Below, one piece after another: positions 38,540-49,760 of a stretch of DNA of 64,000 nt (positions are counted from its first letter, which is position 1; each line of letters begins with the position of its first letter). The translations under genes were made by a program, and so were the position numbers. The stretch spans positions 34,344,289 to 34,408,288 of the forward strand of contig NC_021673.1 in the NCBI RefSeq assembly GCF_000247815.1, written 5' to 3'. This stretch comes from Ficedula albicollis (lineage: Eukaryota > Chordata > Aves > Passeriformes > Muscicapidae). The notes beneath the pieces are model-generated. The model did no database searches. It was not told the origin of the DNA and saw only the letters and a list, made by a program, of their open reading frames with translations.

Positions 38540-41353
38540 AGTGTTTGGGTTGCAACAGTGACCGTGGGGAGAGGATTATAACAGAGCAAGAAAAACCCAA
38601 ACTGAGAAAGAAATGATAAACCACTGGTCATGCTAACCAAGTATTCAGGTGTTGTTTATGTGTAGTTGAGCTCAGTCATAAAATTATTGCTGCTTAATAA
38701 ATTATTAAATGTACCAGTGTATCTAAAGTAGTGGTATCCCATTGGTGATATGGTTACCTCTTTATGGAAACGCTGCAAGTGTTGTCATCTGAGGGGCAAA
38801 ATTTCTTTGTCTGACTGGATACATTGATGTAAAAATTCTGTTTGATTAGCCACAGAAGTCTAATCCTCCATTGCTTTTTCCCTTGTGTACCAATATACTT
38901 ATCTCTACCTGGGTAAGGATGTCAGGATTGTTCCCACATAACTGGACTGCAGAGGTGATGTTGCACATGTAAAGCAGTAAAAGTCAGGTCTGACTTTGTA
39001 AAGCAGAATCCTCACATCTCTGCTTAATCTAGACCACCTTAAAAAGCTTAAAAAGAAAAAAAATATATTGCTCTTTGGAGAAAACTCCCCTACTTTCCGA
39101 TTATAAGGTGGGAGCTGTCCTACAGGCCTGATCCTCAAAACTGGGGAAAATTGTGCTTAGACTCTTGCTTAGCCTGTGCAAAAAGAGCCAGATTAATGTA
39201 AGAGCAAAAGGTAGGTTTGAGTCTACCTCTAGATCAACATATCACAGTAACTTCAATAATACATAATATATAATATAATATTTAGGCATCTAATGTATAT
39301 AGTATACATTTTTGTATATTCACTAATTGCATCCTTACAAGGAGATATTGTGGAAATTGTGATATTAACGTCGTCTAGATAGCTTAAAATTTCAAAGTTG
39401 TTTCTTTCCTCTAGCCCCTGGACTGGAGACAGGACAGTACATTCTGGTTATGATGGAACAATGCTCAAATGGCAATGCTCATGAGCAAATATTAAACAGC
39501 CTGACTACCTCTTGGTAAAATATCAGCAGAAGCTAAGTACTTTCTCTTGAACATAAAAAAAAAAAATAAATAACAAACAAACTAAATAACATTTCCACTC
39601 CTGCTAAACTAAGCTAGGTTGAATGGATGAGTTGAGCCAGAATATAATCGAGCCCAGAGTGACTCTGAGGAAAAGAGAACGTCATGGGAACACAGAAACA
39701 AAGATGCAGGCTCCTCATGTACCAGTTGAGGAAATGAGGTGGCAGTATCATGCATGTGTCTTTGTTGGCATAACAAGCAAAGAGAGGGGAGCTGTGTCTG
39801 CATCAGGTGATAATATTCAGTTGCAACCAATTTATTTACCATATATCAGTTCCCATTCAGGAAATTATTAATTTTGATGATGCCCAGCAATTATAAAGCA
39901 TTTTGCCTCTTCAGAGTCCTACACATGTGATAAGCAGGTGTGAGCAATTTGCCATTGTAGTGGGAGTCTGGAGCTGGAGCCATTCTTCTTTCTGTTACAG
40001 CTGAAATGGGTTGGCTGCATACATTAAACACTGCAGCAATAATCACATCTCCTTTTTTAACTCAGGTTTGGTTGGTAACCTGTAAGAACCACCTGTACAT
40101 TTGGAAGCCAGGGATTTGTGGATGATGGGTTAGTGGTCTTGGATGTCCTCTGTATTTTGTGTAGCCAAGGGAGTCCCCATGGCCACTCTGTGAATGCCAA
40201 TGTCACTCTTCTGCATCTGTGCTCTGCCTCCTGCTTCCCAAGGCCACCCTGGAAAGCCCCACAGAGCACACATGTGAGTGTCCTTGGGTCTCCTAGTTTG
40301 GAGAAATCAATGGGAGCACAAACCATCACAAAATAAAGGAGTGAGCAGCACCCTTTCAGCTTTTGTTCTGTCTCTGTCTCTGCTCCCAGATGTGTCCATG
40401 CAAGGGAACTTCTCTCCTTGTCACATTCCTCATTCCCAGGAGCATCACAGTGATGGAGCAGATCCTGGTTACCACCAGGAGCCTCAGGCAAAGCAACTCC
40501 TGAGAGCTGCAGGAGGAGCACACCAAGGAAGGAGCCTTGTGCCACTGCCTTGCCAAAGGAGAGCACTTCTGGAAGCATCTGCCCACAGCTGAGAAGACTC
40601 TGAAGGGCTTGATATTAGATTACTTTTATTTTATAAAATATACAGAACAGTAAGTTCTTATGGTAACTAATGTTTGGGAAAATGAGTCCCAAATGCAGAT
40701 GAGATTTTTGCCTCACTTCTGCTTGACTGCACCTCTGCTCACTGTGACACAGTACAGAAGAGATGACTTCTGAGGTAAAGCTACAAATTTCATCTTCACA
40801 GTAGCAAGATTTAGCCCTGGACATTGGAAAATCAGTCCACCAATGCATAGAAAAGACCTCTAAAAAGGCTCATGGCACAAAAGAGTCAAACCCAGAATGA
40901 AAAGAAAGATCAAGTAGATCCCTATTCCTTCTACATTTAAAATATAGAGAATAGTGTCTTGAACATAGAGCATATATGCAGAGCTGAGGGCAGGTATTTT
41001 AGATGTCTCTAGCTCACTGTCCATTAGCTGCAGGCTGTGGCCTTATGTGAAGAATTACAGGCAATATAGGCATAAAATAAATATGAAATATTTCAGTTCA
41101 GTGTATTTAAAAGCCCTATTACCATGTAATCACCCTTCCAAGGAAATATAAAGCATCTCCAGAGGCTGCACAGGGGTGTCAAAGCAGTCTAATGCAATGA
41201 GGCTGCTCAGGGTTTTGAAGCACCCCCAGCTCTCTCCCCATGGCTTCACTTGTTTGATTGCCTGCTATCAGGAAAAAGCTCCATGAGAAAATTGCCACTC
41301 TCTGATGTGTGCTGGTGTACATAAAATGCCCTTGCCAGAGCATGGTGTAACAA
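38540..41353. other. Anonymous noncoding DNA
   Basis: I recognise no gene. The 173-codon minus frame at 40057-40578 has no recognisable domain. An AT-rich stretch at about 39255-39330 contains ATGTATATAGTATACAT, a small hairpin. Confidence 0.6.
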
Positions 41354-41418
41354 CTAATGGTAAATGCATGCATATACCAGGGCTCATGCCCTTGGTGTAC
41401 ACCTGCATTTACCATTAG
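41354..41418 (+). ncRNA. Candidate precursor-miRNA-like hairpin
   Basis: CTAATGGTAAATGCA (41354-41368) pairs perfectly over 15 bp with TGCATTTACCATTAG (41404-41418). After a 4x4 internal loop, a second stem of about 11-12 bp (from 41373, with one G-T pair and one bulged base) closes on the 4-nt loop TCAT at 41384-41387. The 65-nt length, near-continuous pairing and small terminal loop resemble a pre-miRNA. The strand is not determined, because a palindrome folds on both. I do not recognise a known miRNA seed. A palindromic transposon fragment is the main alternative. Confidence 0.35.
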
Positions 41419-43717
41419 CTGCTCTCTTGATAATAAATTATTGAAGACGTATTTCCTTTAATGTTTACTTAAAGAGAGAGCGGCTAAGAAAAGCTGCATA
41501 CACTGAATTCAAGAAGGGGATATTTCTTTCCTACTATAAACAGAACTGATTATAAAACCAGAATGCAAACTGAGCTCCTTGCCCTTCAGTTTTGTATGAG
41601 GTTACATTTCTTTGCAAGACTCTAATTTCTTCAGTTTTTTACTGCATTCCAACCCAGGGAGATATAAACCAAAGCAAACAAAGTACCCCCCAAAGGAGTC
41701 TCTCCCCCTTAAGCAGGACTTCTATTTTTAATTCTCCACAGCTTTTAAAACATTTGAATGGGAAGCCTCCATCAGTCTTTGGTGGAAAATAATTCCTGCT
41801 GGTCTCTCAGGACGTCCACTCCAGATAATCTCAACTGGCAGCTCGATATAAGACCGATATCTCTTCTCAGAGGGGTTCCTTGCAGTTGCATTTCAGCACT
41901 TTCCACCTTTGCAAAGAAATTCTTTAAACAGTCATATTTTCCTCCTTCAAAGACAAATAAGAAAAATTTGAAAAAAGAAAGAAAACGTTAAAAAAAATAA
42001 AATTACCATCTTGCTTGCTGGCAGTGAATCTTCCACATTTTGCTGATGCCTTTTCCCAAAGCATGATCTCAGCAAAACCCTGCACTGACTTTGCTCTGGA
42101 CAACAGCAGGAGTGCAAGCAGGCACCCACGATAGGAGGTCTGAAAAAAACAAAACAAAAAATTTTGTTTTTATGCTAGGATCCCTGAGATCCTGGACCCT
42201 CCTCTGTGCTGACAGCGATGGGACTGAGCAGGAAGAAAGAGAGCCCCTACCCCCACCTCACAAGACAGAAGAAAATGGCAAGAAACTGAAATGATATTCC
42301 GTATTTTCAGCAACAGAGGAACAGAGTGGGAAAAAATTTTAAACATGCCTGAATTATTTACAGGACGGCTCCTTTAAAAAGCTTAAGCTCAAGCGATTTA
42401 TCTGTCCTTCCAAGAATTTGAAAGCAGGAACTACCTCCTCATGATCCCCAAGGAAGGAACCAATTGCTTATCAAGAGTGAAAATGTGACTGAAATGTGAT
42501 AGCAAAAAACAAAGAGGTCTCTAATAAATTAGAAATTCTTTCTTGAACCTGCAGAGTGCAGTCTGCTTGGAGTCTGGTTTAATCTGCTGCCATAAATAAA
42601 TCCATTGAGGGAATTTTCCATAAGCTTTATCAGACAGCAAAATTCTGCAAGTCACATCACTGCACACTGCATGATGCCTCTGGCAGATTCAACCTGGTTA
42701 ATATTTATGCTGCAATCAACAGTGACTTCTAGAAACCTTTAAGGCAATATCACCACCATAAAAAAACCCAAAAAATAAAATAAAAAATAAAAAAAAGACA
42801 ACCAGAGCTCCTGCAGATGGGCTATCATCATAAATTCACCCAAAAGTGGAAACTCAAATAACAGATGTGTGTTTATAAACACAGAAAATAAACCAAATTA
42901 GTCAGTATGCTTTCAAAATGCTTTAGAGCTGCAGGATATCCTCTCACACAAAAGTCCTTTTTCACACTTGACCACACCAAGATATCTTTCTGGCTTACCT
43001 GGGACCTTGGATTGCAATTGCTATTACCGAGAGGCAAATTCTTGACTGGATGTTGCTCCATGGAATAATCTCTGGATGATTAGCACAACCATTTACCTCC
43101 CTGAAGCAACAGTTGTTTCTTATTCCCAAACTATGAGCACATGGAGGCATGTGGAAAGATTGTGTCAGATGTGGCAGCTGTTGACAAAAACTTTGTTTTT
43201 CAGACACCTCTCTGCCTTGAAATATGTTCAATGCCAAAAGGCAGAGGAGGGGTTAAAAGCTCTCCCCCACCCCGCCTTATCTCTTGCACACTCTTATCTG
43301 TCCAACAGCCCATAATAAATCAGAGAAACTCTTCTTCCATCAGGTTCACTCTAAATTCCTCACTTCCACATGATTTGGGAACATCTTCCTGACCTTTTGT
43401 GACTTTTCTGATATTGCGCAGAGCAAGAGGTTGAAACCAGGGAAGTTTGGCAGGTGTGAAATATGCCTGCATGGAGTGTGGAGTTGTCAGAGATGCGCCT
43501 CTCCTGACACCTCTCCTGGTCTTTGCTGTCTGCTGCTCTTTCTGCCTTTGAAAGGATGTGCCCAAGGGAGCAGCCCATGGGAAATGTCCAGCACTGCAGA
43601 AAGAGTGTAATGAGACAATACAAGGCTAAACACCTCTGAGGCCAGACACTGCTCCATGTGCTCCCAAAACCTTTGTGACATTTGTACACGACTAGCAGGA
43701 AGCATGGAGGAGCTGTG
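41419..43717. other. Anonymous noncoding DNA
   Basis: I recognise no gene. A-rich simple sequence lies at about 42760-42800. A short acidic/Pro-rich frame at about 42226-42291 (+) ends in TGA but has no further support. Confidence 0.6.
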
Positions 43718-43837
43718 GAAGAGACAGCTTTGGCATATTGGTCGCTTTCAGTGGCAAACATCACAGATATTTGTCCAGAAGAGACAGCTTTTGGCATATT
43801 GGTCACTTTCAGTGGCAAACATCACAGATATTTGTCC
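43718..43837 (+). repeat. Tandem duplication, 2 x about 60 bp
   Basis: The unit beginning GAAGAGACAGCTT is repeated 60 bp downstream, with a one-base difference in a T-run and one substitution (GGTCGC versus GGTCAC). Confidence 0.95.
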
Positions 43838-44524
43838 TTTGTATTACAAATGACCCTTGATGCTGAGAGGTGAGAGGTTTTACTAAAAAAAAGCAAAAAT
43901 TATTGCTCCCATTTCTCAGTGTTTTCATTATGGTTAAGCACCTTCCATATTTCTCTCCCATTCTCCTCAGCCAGTCCATCAACTGAGGATGATCCACCAT
44001 CCCAGTTTAACATCTAGGTCTTCCTTTTCTTCTTGTCTTAGAAAGCTGACAAAACCATGTGACATCTGCTGGAAGCAGCAAGGGATTAGAGACACCTAAC
44101 CAAAAAATCCCTCCAGGCTCTTTTATTTTTATCAAGTTTTAACTTCTCCTTGGCACATCCAGGAAAGGCTCTGGGTTAGTTACCTCCTTGTAGGTCCCAT
44201 CTCCAGCCACCAACATGTTCTGACCTCTTCTCTTAACATTTCAATGTTGCTCAAAACTCCGTGACACAGAGGAGCAGCTGTTCCCTGAATTGAAACACAG
44301 CAGAGGGTCATTTTGTTTTGTCCCTGTGGTTGCCCAGAATGGCAAGGTATAGAGTAAGAGATCCAGTGGGAGCCAGGTCTCCAGTGTTCAATGTCTTTTC
44401 TACAGAGCTGGGACCATGGCAGCAAGGAGTGCAAACCCAGCCAGGGAGATGGGATTCTCTGACAATGGTTACCTAAATGCAGCTCTACTGCTGCTTCTTG
44501 CTCATATCCTTGCCTGCTCAAGAC
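43838..44524. other. Anonymous noncoding DNA
   Basis: No gene is recognised. The 113-codon minus frame at 44180-44521 has no recognisable domain. Confidence 0.6.
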
Positions 44525-44618
44525 TCTTTTATTTAATACACGAGTTGAAAAAATGTGAATTTTTGTTCTGTCTTTTTATTTAATACACAAGTTGAAAAAA
44601 TGTGAATTTTTGTTCTGT
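44525..44618 (+). repeat. Tandem duplication, 2 x about 47 bp
   Basis: The unit TCTTTTATTTAATACAC onward is repeated with a 47-bp offset. There is one substitution (CACGAG versus CACAAG) and one T-run length difference. Confidence 0.93.
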
Positions 44619-45835
44619 CTTCTGCCCTAAATATTTATTTTCAAAGAAAAGGTACAATATGCTCATACATTAACATCTGCCACGCTGTGATAGCAACATG
44701 TTTGCTTACACTGTGCACACATGAAGGTGTGTGTGTTGACCTTTGTGGTATAGTGATGGCTCAGTACAATAAAGGCATATGCATGAATAACAATAGCCAG
44801 ACAAGTTATTTGGTGGTGTAACTGCACTGGTTCCACTCAAGTTACTCCTGCTCTGAATCTAGTCCCTCATATCTGTTTCCTATAATTAAAAAAAACAAAA
44901 CAAACAACTTTTATGGTTTTCAAGTCAAATACCTTTCGCCTCAATAAATAAGACATGAGAGAGTATAATCTAGAAGGGAGAGATATCTGCTACCAGAAAA
45001 ATGATTTCTAAAGGAAAAAAAAGGAAAAAAGGAAAGAAAACCAACCCTATACCAACATATGGTATTTAATATATACCTCTAATGGAATGAGCTTCATAAT
45101 TTATTCTGGGGTTTACCTTTTCATGAACTCTGTCTTGTTCCTGCTCATGAAAGATTTTCTGGTGCTTCAGATATATTAAAAGCACATCACTTCTGTCTCC
45201 CTCCTCTCATTTCTGTGTCTTCACACATTGATATATTTTTCTTGTGCACATGGCACAGTAATAGCAGTAATACTCTTTACTTCTGCTCTGCTTTTTGTCT
45301 TAGGATCTTGTGCCAAGACTTATAAAGCGAAGAGCCTGAAGTTGGGATTTTATATCCATGCTGAGGCCCTTAAACTACAGCCCAGATTTTGGAGGTGCTG
45401 ACTTCAGATGGGGTTGGTGGTGTGCAATGCCACTGCTCAGGACACTCATTGCCAGGGTAAAAGTTCAGCTCTCTCAAGTCTAAGGCTGCTCACGCAGGTC
45501 TTGTGTCTGTGGCTCCCTCTGCATCACTGAGCCAGTTCTTTGGATGCACAAGTTTTGGATTGACAGGCAGTCACAGGGAACAGGGGGCCAGGCAGCAAGG
45601 CTAACACCCAGTTTGGTTAGACAACCCCCATCAAAAAATGGAAAATTCACACAGCACAGCTGCTATTTTCAGGGGCTTCCAAATATTTGTCTCATGTTCA
45701 GGTACATTTTTACCTACCAAAGCTTTTGCACAGATCACCTAAAACCAACAAAATACTTTTGCTGACCTAATTGAAATGCCTTGCTTTCACCCCAGCTTTG
45801 AAATATCTTTTGGTCCCATAAATCCTGCAACTCTC
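44619..45835. other. Anonymous noncoding DNA
   Basis: I recognise no gene. A short A/G-rich simple stretch lies near 45010-45045. Confidence 0.65.
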
Positions 45836-45859
45836 CATCCCATCCCATCCCATCCCATC
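45836..45859 (-). repeat. Short (GGGAT)n-type microsatellite on minus strand
   Basis: Four to five CATCC units read on the minus strand as GGATG, a rotation of the GGGAT motif at 1462-1947. No poly-G accompanies this short array. It is a useful contrast: the motif alone does not produce G-runs when the array is short. Confidence 0.9.
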
Positions 45860-48800
45860 AAGGAAGACAGGATGAGCAACAACCTCCCACGGCAGTGGTG
45901 ATGGCTGCAGAGGGATGCCCTGCAGAGGGCCAGCATGGGAAGGAGGGGGAGGGAGGGTGCTGCTCATGCCAGGAAAGGATGGGTGTCTGTAACCTGCCAG
46001 GGTTTATTTTTGTTTTCTTAACTGAAACAGCTCTGTTGGTATAAAACATGTGCTAAACCAGGCCCCAATCTTCTAAGAAAATCCCAGCTCACATAGCCCC
46101 TATTTTATTTCTCCATCCATCTCACGTTACAGTTAATGGGAATAACATGTGATTTTCAAAAGACAAACCTTTGCCCAACTTTTCCTGTGTATATATTTCC
46201 GTCAAATCTCTAGATTTTTGTTGCATTCTTTTGCTGTATTATTCTTAAATGATTTCTATCATTTAATGTCAATTTGTACTGTTTACTCAATGCTCTCACC
46301 AAAGGAAAATGGAAAAATGCATATACTAAAAGAGAACCTTGGGTGCTTATCTCATTGCACAAATATTGTTTTTTTAGGAAAGTGTGGTTCTGATACAGTC
46401 ACTTATTTTGCCAACATTCTCTTCCAATTTTTCTGTTTCCCTTTTCATCTCTGTTTTTCCCTGCTTTATGCTTTGCATATTTTATTGAGAAAACAAACAT
46501 ACTTTGCAGTCCAAAGACTGGATAGGATGCGTTCATATGAGAAAACTTCAGAGCGTGTGTAGTTTATTTTTTGTGTAATTGATTTTGTAGTAGATAGAAG
46601 TTGCGGTGTAAACAAACAGGATAATGGTTTTGATCAGTTTCCAATGCTTAATTACAAGTCTGCTCTAACTAATTTCCTTCGTGTGCTCACAGCTGCTATA
46701 CTTTTGTCATTGGCTTATTTTTCTTTGAAAATCTGAAAGGCATCAAGTTTTTCTGTGGAAGTCGTCTGCCCTGATTGACTCCTGCAAACGCCTCATTACC
46801 ACAGTCATTCTGCAAAGCTGTAGAGCTGTTTCAAAACTTGCATTCAAATAATTTCTCTCCTTTTTTCCTTTTTAATTAAGGAGGGGGAAATGCTGGTTGG
46901 AAACACTATGGAATATCTGGCACAAGACCAGTTTGCTTTACAATGGAAACAGCCTTGTGGGAAGAGCAGCAGAATTTACTGGGTTGGCTGCACCACTCAT
47001 TTGTAAACAATATGTATTTTGAAAGAGAGCACTACATGATGTTGGGGTGCTTGTTTGTTTGTTTTTACAGAGATGCATGAGATGGCCCCTTTAGTGTTTT
47101 AATAGAAAAATCTAATTAACAAAATATCCTTTTTTTTTTTTTGTAACTTTGTAACCCATCAGCAGCTATGCTAATATATTACAAAGCATAAAGGGTGGTC
47201 GCATCACACCAATACCCCAGGGAACACCTGCAGAAGCTGGGGAAAAACTGATAATCTTAACTATCCCCAAATCTGAGAGATGTGCTACTCTGTGTGGGAG
47301 ATAAAGATTAAATCAATGTTTAGTTGGTGTCTTTGGGACTCTCTCCCATGGCAGATTGATGCAAAACTCACCCTGCTCACTCAGTGTAGGTTGTGACTGA
47401 AGGGTCAGGCTGGGTAAACTCCACACCAGAGCAGGATTGGGCAGATTAGGACCCACAGATTTTTCCCCCACCCATTTTTCCTCAATACCATCCTGCTTTT
47501 TTTGTCTCAGCCTAAGGTGACCCCTCCCTTATCGATTCCAATGAAACTTAAATTTGGCTTATTCTCATCTGGATGTTCAGCCCTCATTATTGTCAGATGC
47601 TCCTCAGTAAATCTTAAGGCACTTGAAATAATACAGTCAAATGAGAACTAAGACTGCTTGATGGGTTTAAGAGCCATCAGTCCTCATTTTAGAATAGGCA
47701 GCTAAATCAGGGATGGAGAGGCAACATATATCTCTATCTTCTAATGTTAATGAAGACAACACTTTATATCAATGATTGCAAGCAAATGCAAATGTATGTA
47801 GATTGTTTACTTAGACAAGAGATTTCATACATTCATCTCTGCATTCCTCCTTCTTCCCCTATCTTTTCACCCAGGAAGAGATACTATTGTTATTCTAGTC
47901 GTCTTTCTCTTGATTTTATTACCTAACAGAGCCATAAAAATGACAAGAAAATGGATTTTTCAGACAAGAGTCTCCTGTTCCTAGTGTAATTTCACATTGA
48001 GCTACAGACACTGACAACATCAGATAGTTTATGCATTGCTCCTTTAATTGTATACCACAGCCCCATTTTTAGTGAGGTACTCACCACTACATAATTAAGA
48101 AAGTGTTTAAAGTGCCTGTTAGATGCTTGATGTGCAAAGAATTGCAAGCATGAAGCAGCCACTGCTGGAGATGCTGTGCTGGGGTGAGCCTGACTCTGCA
48201 GAGCCAGGGATGCAGCCTGGGTGCTGAGGGCGGCACCAAAAATGCAAAAGAGATGGGAAGGGGTAGCAGAGACCTGCCCTCATCACGAATCCACAATGCA
48301 ACAGCACACGGGAGGTTCTGTGCTGGAGAGACACAGCTGAGGGGTTTTGTGAGGGTCTTGCAGATTTGGGCTGAGGTTGGGGGTTTCCTCAGGGATCTTG
48401 CTCACGCAGCCCCTCACAATAAGCCTGATTGAGCTGAAATGGAGGTAAAAGCTGAGAGCCAAGCAATTTAGCTCATGACCACAGGAGAGGTTGAAGACTC
48501 AGAAGGAAACTGATAAACTCCTCATTGTCTCAATGCTCAAGCTATTTTGATTTTTTAAACAGGACTAAAACTCATCTCATTTTACTAAACAAAACCAAAC
48601 ACATTCGCGATTTGGCCTTTTCTCTGGAAGATTTTGACTAATGTTTCTGTGCTGTGCAAGGGGATTTGAATACCTCACACCCCATGGCTTTCCCTCCCTG
48701 GGGCAGCTCTGCAAATCCCAGCATAAATCAAAATAGCTAGCAGTAAAACATCAATGACCAGATTTGCCTGGTGGTCTGCTAAAGGATCCTGCCACAAGAA

Positions 48801-49260
48801 GGATCAGAGCTGGGGTGGGGAAGGAGCCAGTCAGGGATTGTGTGGTGCAGCTGGGTGCTGATGGATGTGGCATTTGTCAGGGCAAGGGCACAGCAGAAGG
48901 GGGCAAAAGGAGGAGAAGAAAGGTCTGTCTCGAAGCATAACTGAGAAGCACCACTCCCCTGGGAAAAATATTTCTTACATAATAAATAATGTGATTGATT
49001 TGGAGTAATGCTTAACAGATGTGGACAGAATATTCTTCCCTAAAATAAGATACTCTTAATTGAAACAATATTCCTTGTATCACTATCTGCAAATTTAAAG
49101 AGCTTATTTTAGCTTAGGGATAAAATAAGCTTAAGCAATGGGAAGGATAGCCATCTTCCCAAAATTTTTTCAGCAGCTACCTCTCATCTCTCAGAACTTT
49201 TTGTTTCATTAAAAAAATTCTGCAGTCCAAAGCTGGTTTTCAGGGATCTCAAAGCTATGG
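45860..49260. other. Anonymous noncoding DNA
   Basis: I recognise no gene. The AT-rich stretch at about 46590-46860 has the even, microsatellite-free texture of conserved noncoding DNA, but conservation cannot be judged from one sequence. Confidence 0.55.
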
Positions 49261-49760
49261 GTTGTAGTAATTTGCATACAGGCTATTTATTTTTTTAGCA
49301 GCTGACAATAAAAAAAAAAAAAAAAAAATAGTTCGTTTCATATGCAAAGCAAAGGATTAACTGGGAGAGGAACACTAATAAATTTCTTTCCTTGAGGAAA
49401 GAGCCAGCAGAGCTGCTGCTTCAATTTGATTTAGCCGAACACCATTGCCCCTTTCTTCAAAATGCCCTGCACCCCCACCAGCTGGTATCACAAGGAGCAT
49501 CGTTTGCAGGGAAAATCACATGCAGAATCAAATCTACAACTGCCTTGCATAATTACTCCGTGTTTTCTCCAGAAGGGATCATCCTGTGGCAATAATTATG
49601 TCAGAAACGTGCCCCTAAGAACAATATTTCAGGCAACTGCAGCCATCAAGCAAATACGCTGTGTAATTATGTTATTTTTCCCCTCTGAAAGCTCTCACTC
49701 ATATTTGTATCTTGCCTGGCTAAGACCTGCTCCAAGGGAAGCAGCAGATTGTTTGTGAGG
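49261..49760. promoter_or_regulatory. Possible noncoding regulatory element
   Basis: An octamer ATTTGCAT (49270-49277) and an inverted variant TATGCAAAG (49341-49349) flank an A19 run (49310-49328). They are followed by about 400 bp of low-repeat sequence rich in homeodomain-type TAATTA/AATAATTAT motifs. This texture is typical of developmental enhancers. Function and conservation are inferred from motif content only. Confidence 0.25.

Noticed and set aside
40057..40578. 173-codon minus frame with a Leu-rich start resembling a signal peptide
   Set aside because: The rest has no recognisable domain, and + frames are open across the same region.
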